A model generated the notes under the pieces. It saw nothing but the letters and a program-made list of their open reading frames with translations, had not been told where the DNA came from and did not search any database. The position numbers and the translations under genes are program-made. From assembly GCA_900549155.1 (NCBI GenBank), contig URNF01000042.1, forward strand, positions 1 through 14,806: a stretch of 14,806 nt of DNA, given 5' to 3'. The DNA comes from an uncultured Oscillospiraceae bacterium (GTDB taxonomy: Bacteria > Bacillota > Clostridia > Oscillospirales > Acutalibacteraceae). Positions 6,909 through 13,572 of the stretch are shown piece after piece. Within the stretch, counting starts at the first letter, position 1; each line of letters opens with the position of its first letter.

Positions 6909-7700
6909 TCAGTGGTTCTGCCAATCCTGCTCCGGATCGGCGGTCATGAAGAAGCCGCGGTTGTCACAGCTCATCATCCACAAAAGATATCCGGTGTAGC
7001 CCGGCGCAACGCAGCAGGGGTGATAGCCCTTCGGGATCTCCACGATGTCGCCGTTGCGGACGGGATATGCCTCGTCGATGGCGCGGTCGGCGGTGTAGAC
7101 CTGCTGAATACCGTAGCCGGTGGGCTTATCGTATTCATAATAATAGATCTCCTCGGCAAAGCCCTCGGTCGGCATGTTGTTGACATCATGCTTGTGACCG
7201 GGGAAGGACGACCACTGGCCGCCGCGGATGAAGTTCTCGCCGATATAGATGCGGCACGCCTTCATGCGCTCATCCACCAAAAAGTGTGCTTCGCGCTCGA
7301 AGCCGGGCTTGCCGAGATTTTTGACGATCACATCGTCGGGCGTCACCAGCACCGGCGCAAAATCCGCGTCGGCGGGGCACTTGGCGATCATGATCTTGAG
7401 GTCGGTCTCCGCTTCCACCGTGAAAGCGGTGTGACGCGGCAGATACACGGCATATGCCTTGCCGTCAAACACATTCTTGCGCTTGCCGATGTGAGCATAG
7501 TCAAAGCCCACGCCCTTGACGGTGCAGGTGCCGCCGAGCAGCGTCAGACCGTATTCCATCTCGGCGGTGTCGCCGCTGTAGGTGCTGCCTGCTTTCAGAA
7601 ACAGGCCGTCGATCTCCATGGCGTGACAGCCGCTGTTGCCGAGCTGATAGAGCGGGGTGAGTCCTTCTTTTTTGTCGTCCCAATGTCTTTTATAGGTCAT
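6909..7700 (-). CDS. iolB: IolB-family isomerase (5-deoxy-glucuronate isomerase-like)
   Basis: This 263-aa protein belongs to the KduI/IolB bicupin metalloenzymes. IolB converts 5-deoxy-D-glucuronate to 2-deoxy-5-keto-D-gluconate in myo-inositol catabolism. The C-terminal cupin holds the full family signature: GGQWSSFPGHKHD (160-172) with metal ligands His169 and His171, EEIYYYEYDKPTGYGIQQVY (183-202) with Glu183/184, and NGDIVEIPKGYHP (216-228) with His227. The N-terminal cupin (about 1-120) includes MEYGLTLLGGTCTVKG (48-63). Start: ATG 7700 is 7 nt after AAGGAG, whereas the ATG at 7706 would be only 1 nt from it. The gene overlaps the PfkB kinase gene by 11 nt. No IolG, IolE or IolD homologue is in the window, so the true substrate may be another uronate or deoxysugar. 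Family sure; exact reaction moderately likely. Confidence 0.88.
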   Translation of the reverse strand: MTYKRHWDDKKEGLTPLYQLGNSGCHAMEIDGLFLKAGSTYSGDTAEMEYGLTLLGGTCTVKGVGFDYAHIGKRKNVFDGKAYAVYLPRHTAFTVEAETDLKIMIAKCPADADFAPVLVTPDDVIVKNLGKPGFEREAHFLVDERMKACRIYIGENFIRGGQWSSFPGHKHDVNNMPTEGFAEEIYYYEYDKPTGYGIQQVYTADRAIDEAYPVRNGDIVEIPKGYHPCCVAPGYTGYLLWMMSCDNRGFFMTADPEQDWQNH

Positions 7701-8601
7701 ATCCATTCTCCTTCAGATAGATTTTCACCGTTTCAAACGACGGCACGCTTTCTCTTGCGCCGACGCCGGTGCATTTCAGCGCGGACACCGCACTGGCAAA
7801 GTGACAGCAGGTGTAGGGCGCAAAGCCTTTCACGAGTCCCGCCGCAAACGCGCCGTGGAACACATCGCCCGCACCGTTGGAGTCGACGACGGCGGCGGGA
7901 TAGATGGGATAGGTCTTTGCCTCTTTCCCGTCATAGAAATAGCCGCCGTCCTTGCCGCAGGTGATAACGACGACCTGCGGATGATAGGTGTCAAAGAGCT
8001 TCTTTGCCGCATCCTCGACGGTGCTGCAGCCGGTGTGTCCGAGCGCAAATTCGCGCGACGGGATGAGATAATCCACGTGCGGCAGCAGCCGTTCCACGCC
8101 GTCATACAGTCCGCCCGCGTCATAAAGCACCTTGACGCCGTTTGCCTGCGCGAGCTTTGCCGCTTTTTCGGCGGCGGCAAGCTCGTTGCCGTCCACCATG
8201 AGCAGCTCTGCGGACAAAATTGCCTTTTCCTGTTTCTCGGACAGCGTGAGTGCGGGCAGATCGCCCTTATCGAAAACACAGGTGCGCGTCGTTGTCTCGC
8301 GGGACAGCCAAATGACCGATGTGAACGAACGATAGCCCGACAGCACGTCGACCGCTGCCGTGTCCACGCCGTATTTCGCGAAATCCTGCTGCAAGAACCG
8401 TCCGCCCGCGTCGTCGGACAGCACGCCGACAAAACCGGCGCTCTCCCCCAGCTTTGCCGCCGCGACAAGCCCCGTCGCGACAGGACCGCCGCCCGCAGGC
8501 TTGCTGTTTTCGGCGCGCAGCTTGGTATCCTCGGTCGGATAATGCGGCAGCGTCACCAGCGTGTCCATCACGCACGCGCCGATTCCCACGATCCTGCTCA
8601 T
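7690..8601 (-). CDS. PfkB (ribokinase) family sugar kinase
   Basis: This 303-aa kinase has the usual length of the ribokinase family. It has the N-terminal strand VGIGACVMDTLVTLP (5-19), the di-glycine hinge AGGGPVATGLVAAAKLG (36-52), VGVLSDDAGGRFL (58-70), and the PfkB signature VVDSNGAGDVFHGAFAAGL (238-256) with catalytic base Asp246 and the GAGD anion hole. The DSNGAGDVFHGAF form is closer to the ketohexokinase/sulfofructose-kinase branch than to IolC, so it probably phosphorylates a ketose or keto-sugar. The gene overlaps the aldolase stop by 4 nt (ATGA) and is followed by the IolB-like gene with an 11-nt overlap, so these three are probably co-translated. The expected product, a ketose 1- or 6-phosphate, would be the aldolase substrate. 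Substrate not determinable. Confidence 0.92.
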   Translation of the reverse strand: MSRIVGIGACVMDTLVTLPHYPTEDTKLRAENSKPAGGGPVATGLVAAAKLGESAGFVGVLSDDAGGRFLQQDFAKYGVDTAAVDVLSGYRSFTSVIWLSRETTTRTCVFDKGDLPALTLSEKQEKAILSAELLMVDGNELAAAEKAAKLAQANGVKVLYDAGGLYDGVERLLPHVDYLIPSREFALGHTGCSTVEDAAKKLFDTYHPQVVVITCGKDGGYFYDGKEAKTYPIYPAAVVDSNGAGDVFHGAFAAGLVKGFAPYTCCHFASAVSALKCTGVGARESVPSFETVKIYLKENGYDL

Positions 8602-9443
8602 ACGCTTGCCTTTCCGTTTGCGCCGACAAGGCGGATCTTGTTGACCGCCAGCGCTTTAACGGACGCGATCGCGGGCTTCATGAACAGATCCACCGCCAGG
8701 CTGCGATCGGGATTGTTCAGCTCCGCCGTCGCACCGTCGGCAAAGGCGCAGCACACGTCCGTGCCGATGTTCATTTTGCGCACGCCCTCTTTGATGGCGG
8801 CTTTCACCTGGTCGTCGGGGATGCCCGAGCCGCCGTGCAGCACCAGCGGGATGCCGCCGGTCGCCTTGCGGATCGCGCGCACGCGGTCGATGTCCAGCTT
8901 CGGCGGCTTTTTGTAGTGTCCGTGGGCGTTGCCGATGAGCACCGCAAGACAGGTGACACCCGTCTTTTTCACGAAATCCGCCGCCTGATCGGGATCGGTG
9001 AATTCGCACATGGTGTCGTCATTGACGCTGCCGATGTGGCCGAGCTCGCCCTCGACGCCGACGCCGACCGTGCTGCAGATGTCCACAACGCGGCGGGTGA
9101 GCGCCACATTTTCCGCATACTCATGCACCGAACCGTCCACCATGATGCCGGTAGCGCCCCAGCGCAGCATTTTGAGCGCTTCCTTTTCGGACGGGCCGTG
9201 GTCCAGGTGCAAACAGACGGGCACGCTCGCCTTCTTCGCGGCAGCCAGCACGGCAGGCGCGATATAATATCCCACCTGCTCGTTGACAAGACGCGGATAG
9301 ACCTGCATGATGACCGGCGCTTTTTCTTCCTCTGCCGCCTCGATCACGCCCATGACCGTCTCGATGTTATACACGTTAAAGGCGGGAACACAAAACGTGC
9401 CCTTTTCCGCCATGCCGATGATTTCCTGTAAGGTTACCAGCAT
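8598..9443 (-). CDS. Class II (zinc-dependent) fructose-bisphosphate-aldolase-family enzyme
   Basis: This 281-aa protein matches the class II aldolases (FbaA/KbaY/GatY/IolJ group), which cleave a ketose phosphate to dihydroxyacetone phosphate plus an aldehyde. Motifs are CVPAFNVYNIE (18-28), LHLDHG (78-83) with catalytic Asp81 and zinc ligand His82, GIMVDGS (99-105), VEGELGHIG (130-138), GNAHGHYK (171-178) with zinc ligand His174, VLHGGSGIP (201-209) with zinc ligand His203, and phosphate-binding NIGTD (225-229). Its short length excludes the 350-aa FbaA type. GNAHGHYK differs from the common GTAHGxYK. The start ATG is 9 nt after GAGGGGG, which overlaps the stop of the Fe-S gene. It sits immediately before the PfkB and IolB-like genes, the same trio as the lower inositol pathway (IolJ, IolC, IolB), but other pathways are possible. 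Confidence 0.93.
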   Translation of the reverse strand: MLVTLQEIIGMAEKGTFCVPAFNVYNIETVMGVIEAAEEEKAPVIMQVYPRLVNEQVGYYIAPAVLAAAKKASVPVCLHLDHGPSEKEALKMLRWGATGIMVDGSVHEYAENVALTRRVVDICSTVGVGVEGELGHIGSVNDDTMCEFTDPDQAADFVKKTGVTCLAVLIGNAHGHYKKPPKLDIDRVRAIRKATGGIPLVLHGGSGIPDDQVKAAIKEGVRKMNIGTDVCCAFADGATAELNNPDRSLAVDLFMKPAIASVKALAVNKIRLVGANGKASV

Positions 9444-9456
9444 TGTTATAACCCCC

Positions 9457-10542
9457 TCAGCCCAAAATGAGATCTTCGATGGACAAAATTTCGATCTTGT
9501 CCTGGTTTACGTGCTTCAGCGCCCAGTACTCCGATACGGACGCCGTCACCATCGCCGTCGCACCGATGCTCTCGGCGTTGAACAGACGGCGGCGCGCCAC
9601 CTCGTCGATGACCTCGGGGAGATACTGCGCCATGAGGATATTGCCTGCCCACATCGTCTCCTTGCGGTTTAAGAGCATTTCGCCCAGCACTGCATAGTTC
9701 TCGATGATCTCGCGCGGCTCCTCGGTTTCGCCGAGGTCGCGGGACAGCTGATAGGGATCCTGGAACACGACGGTCTTGCCGGTGTCTTTCGGCTGCAGCT
9801 TGCCGTCTTTCAGCAGCTTTGCCACATAGGTCGTGTAGGTCACGACATCGCAGGAAAGCTCCACACCGTATTCCTTATACAGCTGTTTGAGCGCTTTAGC
9901 GTCGTTCGGATCATACACCACAACGGTCTTGAAGGTGTCGAGCACCTTTGCCGCAGCGGTCATCTGCTCTTTCGTCTCGTTGGCAGCACCGATGAGGAAA
10001 TCGAGCTGTGCGCCCGAGGCGGGTTCATCGGCAAGCGCCGTGAAGTCCACGCCGGCGCTCTCCAGCACCTCGATCGCCTTTTTCGCCTGCTCACACACCA
10101 TATACCGCGCATCCACGCCGAGGAAAAGCAGCGTGTCGGTCTTTTTCTCGTGCTTCCTGATCGCCGCCGTCAGACCGTCGCAAAGCGCGGTCTTGCCATA
10201 GGCGTTGCCGGTTTCCAGGCAGTTGTCGAGCAGCGTCTGAATATAGGGCGGGAGCTTGCCCTCCAGCGCCGCATGCAGACGGGTCTCCTTTGTGAACATC
10301 ACGGGATCCCAGCCGGTCACGCAAACGTTGACGCAGCCGCCGCAGGTCGCGCACTCATAGATGTTGTCCATGATCTCCTCAAGCGGAATGGTGCCGCGGT
10401 TGACAAGGGAAATGCCGAGCGCTCTCGCTCGCGCGGTGCTGCGCTCGTGACCGGTCGCGTTGCCGATCGGGCAGATATGGTGGCACATCCAGCAAAAACG
10501 GCAGGAGTCCACATGCTGCTTCGCTTTATCTGACATAACCAT
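9457..10542 (-). CDS. GlpC/HdrD-like (Fe-S)-binding protein with degenerate CCG domain
   Basis: This 361-aa protein starts with two classical [4Fe-4S] motifs, CRFCWMCHHICP (14-25; C14, C17, C20, C24) and CATCGGCVNVC (64-74; C64, C67, C70, C74), as in GlpC, HdrD and GlcF. The rest aligns by pattern to the two CCG (DUF224) repeats, for example FLGVDARY (140-147) and VVFQDPYQLSRDLGETEEPR (258-277). Every signature cysteine there is gone: DPC is DPY, the two CCG motifs are ALADEPASG (169-177) and MWAGN (297-301), and TACPxC is TASVSEY (333-339). It probably carries electrons through two [4Fe-4S] clusters between the adjacent FAD dehydrogenase and the ETF. Start: first ATG, 10 nt after AAAGGAG; a second ATG 6 nt downstream is possible. 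It follows the FAD dehydrogenase gene by 18 nt. Confidence 0.9.
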   Translation of the reverse strand: MVMSDKAKQHVDSCRFCWMCHHICPIGNATGHERSTARARALGISLVNRGTIPLEEIMDNIYECATCGGCVNVCVTGWDPVMFTKETRLHAALEGKLPPYIQTLLDNCLETGNAYGKTALCDGLTAAIRKHEKKTDTLLFLGVDARYMVCEQAKKAIEVLESAGVDFTALADEPASGAQLDFLIGAANETKEQMTAAAKVLDTFKTVVVYDPNDAKALKQLYKEYGVELSCDVVTYTTYVAKLLKDGKLQPKDTGKTVVFQDPYQLSRDLGETEEPREIIENYAVLGEMLLNRKETMWAGNILMAQYLPEVIDEVARRRLFNAESIGATAMVTASVSEYWALKHVNQDKIEILSIEDLILG

Positions 10543-10560
10543 AGTATGTATGCTCCTTTC

Positions 10561-11997
10561 TTACAGTCCAAGCTTGAACGGGTTCATGATGCCGTTCGGA
10601 TCCAGCGTCTTCTTGAGTCCCTCGAACACCTGCATGGCGGGGCCGTATTGCTCCTTCATGAGTCTGCCGAGCTTGATGCCGACGCCGTGGTGGTCGTTGA
10701 CAACGCCGCCGTGTGCCAGCGCCGTGCGCACGCCGCAGGTCCAGACCGCCTGGTGCAGACGCAGCGCCTCGACCGGATCTTGCGGGACGTCCTTGCCGTC
10801 GATGATGAAGCGGTCATACACCATCGCGCCCCACTCATACCAGTGCGAGAAGTGCGCAATGAACTTCGCCTGCGGGAAGTTGGTTTCGATGGCTTCCTTC
10901 ATCGCCCAATAGATCTCCTCGATCTTGCCGTAGGGAGCGATGGTGTCCATCGTGCCGAACATCTGCGGAATATCCATCATGTGGCCGGGATAGAAGAACG
11001 TGATCTTCTCGTCCCACCATTTTTCGCCGTATTCGCTGCCCATGTCCTCTGCGCCGTATTTCTTGAAGGTGTCGAGCAGAATTTTTTCTTCCACATCCAC
11101 CATCTCTTTGACGCCCTCATAGGCAACGTTCATGAACGCACCCTTGCGCTCCACGCCGACGATCTTCTTGATGAGCGTGGCAGTCTCCGCCTCGTCATAC
11201 AGGCGCATGACAGAGGGCTTGAACTTCTGCAGAAGCTCTCTTGCCGCCTGGAACGCGCCGTGCATATCCTGGAACAAAAAGCCGCGGAAACGGCGATCCT
11301 CGGGCTGATCGAAAATACGGATCTGCGCCTTGGTGATGACGCCGAGCGTGCCCTCGGAGCCGATGAAGATCTGATTGAGGTCGGGACCTGCCGCGTGCTT
11401 GGGCGCGGAAGAGGTGTTGATGATGTCGCCGTTCGGGAGAACGACCTCCATCTGCAGCACCATGTCGTCGATCTTTCCGTATTTGGTGGAGCAGACGCCG
11501 ATGCCGCGGTGTGCCAAGAAGCCGCCGACGGTGGAGCAGGTCAGCGAGGACGGATAGTGCATGGTCGCCTTGCCGACCTCGTTTGCCGCCCATTCGATGT
11601 GCTTATAGATCGCACCCGTGCCGCACTCGATGTACATGCCCTCGGTGTTCACTTCATAGATCTGATTCATGCGCTTGGTGTCCAGCAGAATACCGCCGCA
11701 CACCGGGATGGCGCCGCCCTGCGTGCCGCCGCCCGCACCCCAGGTGGTGACCGGCAGCTTATAGTAGTTGGCGATCTTCAGCACCTTCGAGACCTCGGTC
11801 GCATCCTTCGGGCAAACGATGATGTCCGCCTCGGGCATCAGGCAGCCGCGATCCGCCCACATACGGGACAGCCAATAATAGTCCACGCTGTGCGTGACCT
11901 TGTCGATGGCGCGGGTGGAGCAGTTCTCCTTGCCCACGGCATCTTCCAGCTCGGTCAGGATCATGGAAAACAAAAATTCATTCATCTGATACTGCAT
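10561..11997 (-). CDS. FAD-binding oxidoreductase, GlcD/alkyl-DHAP-synthase-like (PCMH fold)
   Basis: This 478-aa flavoprotein belongs to the VAO/PCMH superfamily, which includes glycolate and D-lactate dehydrogenases and alkyldihydroxyacetonephosphate synthase (AGPS). FAD-binding motifs are LPVTTWGAGGGTQGG (81-95), the STVGG segment (155-159) in HYPSSLTCSTVGG, and FIGSEGTLGVIT (211-222). The C-terminal catalytic part has NDHHGVG (434-440), closer to the His-rich motif of AGPS than to the GEHGIG of GlcD, and ends with LDPNGIMNPFKLG (465-477). The start ATG is 8 nt after AAAGGAG and 23 nt after the isomerase stop. With the adjacent Fe-S gene and the ETF gene in the same operon, it most likely oxidises a 2-hydroxyacid from the pathway and passes electrons to the ETF, as LctD does in electron-bifurcating lactate dehydrogenase. 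Substrate unproven. Confidence 0.9.
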   Translation of the reverse strand: MQYQMNEFLFSMILTELEDAVGKENCSTRAIDKVTHSVDYYWLSRMWADRGCLMPEADIIVCPKDATEVSKVLKIANYYKLPVTTWGAGGGTQGGAIPVCGGILLDTKRMNQIYEVNTEGMYIECGTGAIYKHIEWAANEVGKATMHYPSSLTCSTVGGFLAHRGIGVCSTKYGKIDDMVLQMEVVLPNGDIINTSSAPKHAAGPDLNQIFIGSEGTLGVITKAQIRIFDQPEDRRFRGFLFQDMHGAFQAARELLQKFKPSVMRLYDEAETATLIKKIVGVERKGAFMNVAYEGVKEMVDVEEKILLDTFKKYGAEDMGSEYGEKWWDEKITFFYPGHMMDIPQMFGTMDTIAPYGKIEEIYWAMKEAIETNFPQAKFIAHFSHWYEWGAMVYDRFIIDGKDVPQDPVEALRLHQAVWTCGVRTALAHGGVVNDHHGVGIKLGRLMKEQYGPAMQVFEGLKKTLDPNGIMNPFKLGL

Positions 11998-12020
11998 ACT
12001 TCTTACTCCTTTTTATGTAC

Positions 12021-13418
12021 TCAAACCGTGTCCGGCTTTAATGCGGGGAAATACTTGCAGAACTCTTTGATCTCTTTTGTATAGTCGCCCTCGATCTCCA
12101 CAAAGTGGTGGATATACGGGCCATCCAAAAGGCGATCCTCCACCTTCTGCAGATCCTCAAATTCGCCCCAAAGATAGGTGCCGTGCGTCTTGGGGCCTTC
12201 TGTCGTGTGACAGCACAGCGGCAGGATCATATAGTTTCCGCTTTCCTGATCCATGCGGGCGACGGTGTAGGTGCCGTCCTTGGCACGGAACCATTCGCGC
12301 TGGTTGACAAGGCGCGCCTCGCTGTCGGGCGCTTTCTGCGACAGCGGGAACGGTCCGCAGTGCCACAAAAGCTCCGCGTTGCGGTTTTCGGGATGGCGCA
12401 CGGTGAATTCGCCGAAAAGCGGTTTTCCCTCGCCCATCGTCGCCGCCTTGAGCAGCACCATGGTCATGGCGCAGTGCATATCGCTTTCGCAGGCGACCAT
12501 ATAGCCCATGTCGTTCAAAACGCCATAGACAGCGCAGGGGGCAAGCCCCTCGAACATGACCGGTGTCGCCGTCCAGCATTCGGCACAAATGACGTCAAGG
12601 TCATATTCCTCGAAAAAGCTCTTATAGGTCAGCACCAGCGCCGCCATGCGTTCCAGATACTGCGGCGTGAGATCGTCCATTTTGTAGTTTTTCTTATAGA
12701 ACTCCTCGATCTCGACAAGCTCCTTGCCGCCCTTTTCGAGGATTTCCTTCATGCGCTGCTCCAAAATGGCAAAGTTGAGCGCGCGGATCCGCACGCCGAA
12801 CTTCTCCATCAGCTCGCCCTCGTTCCAGATGACCGAGAAAAACGGCGCGGGACGCGACCCGAACTGACCGATCTTCAGCCCGCGGAAATTTTTTACCATG
12901 CAGGCGACCCGCACAAAGGAGTCAAAGCCCTTTGCGAATTCCTCCGACTCCACCGTGCAGCAGGGCAGGTGCGAGAACGGAATGTGAAACCGCTGGAACT
13001 GACGGGACACGCCGAACAGCCCGCACTGGGAGTCGGTCGGACGCATGCCGTCCACATAATATTCATCGTCCAGCGGCGCCCACAGAAGCACCGGCTTGCC
13101 GAGCGCTTTCGCGATGTCCGCTGCCGCTTCCTCGTTGCCGAAATTGCAGTTGATGATGAAAACGGCGTCCACCTTCTCGGCGCGAAACCGCTCCACCGCC
13201 TCTGCCGCAGAGGCGTCGTCAAACACCAGATCCTCAATGCCGATCCCTTTTGTGTCCACGAAGGTGATCTTGTCAGTGGCAAAATGCTCCTCGATGTACT
13301 GCACAAAGCGATGCCCGCGCTGCTCCGCGGAATACCACGTCAGAAACGTGCCGCGGGGGCGGTCGGTCGTGTTGCGGCGCATCGGCAGCAAGCCGACCTT
13401 AACAGAATACTCCTGCAT
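12021..13418 (-). CDS. L-fucose/L-arabinose isomerase family protein
   Basis: This 465-aa protein belongs to the fucose/arabinose isomerase superfamily (metal-dependent aldose-ketose isomerases). The N-terminal region has alternating strands and helices, with VDAVFIINCNFGNEEAAAD (83-101) and KPVLLWAPLDDEY (108-120), where the family has the NxxGNEE and LLWAP signatures. Candidate metal ligands are Glu280 in ICAECWTATP, Glu311/Asp313 in CESDMHCAMT, and a later histidine (His353 in LLWHCGPFP or His437/438). Length and motifs fit the smaller branch, not the nearly 600-aa FucI, so the sugar is open. The start ATG is 8 nt after AAGGAG; an in-frame extension to 13592 would cross the promoter and is rejected. 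It is the first gene of the nine-gene operon, divergent from the RpiR-type regulator, and probably does the first step after uptake. Confidence 0.88.
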   Translation of the reverse strand: MQEYSVKVGLLPMRRNTTDRPRGTFLTWYSAEQRGHRFVQYIEEHFATDKITFVDTKGIGIEDLVFDDASAAEAVERFRAEKVDAVFIINCNFGNEEAAADIAKALGKPVLLWAPLDDEYYVDGMRPTDSQCGLFGVSRQFQRFHIPFSHLPCCTVESEEFAKGFDSFVRVACMVKNFRGLKIGQFGSRPAPFFSVIWNEGELMEKFGVRIRALNFAILEQRMKEILEKGGKELVEIEEFYKKNYKMDDLTPQYLERMAALVLTYKSFFEEYDLDVICAECWTATPVMFEGLAPCAVYGVLNDMGYMVACESDMHCAMTMVLLKAATMGEGKPLFGEFTVRHPENRNAELLWHCGPFPLSQKAPDSEARLVNQREWFRAKDGTYTVARMDQESGNYMILPLCCHTTEGPKTHGTYLWGEFEDLQKVEDRLLDGPYIHHFVEIEGDYTKEIKEFCKYFPALKPDTV

Positions 13419-13455
13419 ATTCCCAACTCCTTCTCGATACCGAATATATATACTT

Positions 13456-13484
13456 ACTCTAGCAAATCCCGCGCCGTTTTTCAA
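13456..13484 (-). promoter_or_regulatory. Sigma-A-type promoter of nine-gene operon
   Basis: On the minus strand, TTGAAA (13479-13484), a 17-bp spacer and TAGAGT (13456-13461). The transcription start is expected near 13449, giving a leader of about 30 nt that includes AAGGAG (13427-13432) before the isomerase start. Confidence 0.6.
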
Positions 13485-13494
13485 TGGATTCTCG

Positions 13495-13506
13495 GAAAAT
13501 ATTTTC
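13495..13506. promoter_or_regulatory. Palindrome GAAAATATTTTC, candidate second RpiR operator
   Basis: This is a perfect 12-bp palindrome 10 bp upstream of the operon's -35 box and 7 bp upstream of the regulator's -35 box. It resembles the other palindrome (GAAA...TTTC core) with a different spacing. Binding by the RpiR-type protein is inferred. Confidence 0.45.
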
Positions 13507-13513
13507 ATTTCCG

Positions 13514-13541
13514 TTGACTTTTCTCCAAAATATGTTAAAAT
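13514..13541 (+). promoter_or_regulatory. Extended -10 promoter of RpiR-type regulator gene
   Basis: TTGACT (13514-13519), 16-bp spacer, TAAAAT (13536-13541) preceded by TG at 13533-13534, forming an extended -10 element. The palindrome directly downstream would cover the transcription start, fitting autorepression. Confidence 0.7.
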
Positions 13542-13560
13542 AATGAAAAATAGTTTCATT
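13542..13560. promoter_or_regulatory. Palindrome AATGAAA-N5-TTTCATT, candidate RpiR operator
   Basis: Perfect 7-bp arms (13542-13548 and 13554-13560) are separated by AATAG. The TGAAA-N5-TTTCA core is the kind of site bound by RpiR/MurR-family regulators. It lies between the regulator's -10 box and its GGAGG ribosome binding site (13562-13566). Confidence 0.65.
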
Positions 13561-13572
13561 TGGAGGTGCGAA

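Larger units (their letters stand above)
13419..13572. promoter_or_regulatory. Divergent control region between nine-gene operon and RpiR-type regulator
   Basis: This 154-bp AT-rich gap holds a promoter for each side and two palindromes (separate entries). No gene is seen in it. Confidence 0.75.

Noticed and set aside
888..9443. Quinate or myo-inositol degradation as definite pathway assignments
   Set aside because: The dehydroquinase-like protein has altered substrate motifs, and the inositol upper-pathway genes are absent from the window, so naming either pathway would go beyond the evidence.
10546..12084. Long open frame (512 codons) on the plus strand opposite the FAD dehydrogenase
   Set aside because: It is antisense to a gene with clear family motifs, has no recognisable domain or ribosome binding site, and its length is explained by the high GC content at third codon positions.
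12105..13517. Long open frame (470 codons) on the plus strand opposite the isomerase gene
   Set aside because: Antisense shadow of a well-supported gene; no promoter or ribosome binding site and no recognisable domain.
13096..13572. Upstream in-frame extension of the RpiR-type regulator
   Set aside because: It would lie inside the divergent isomerase gene and across the promoter; GGAGG sits 6 nt before the ATG at 13573.
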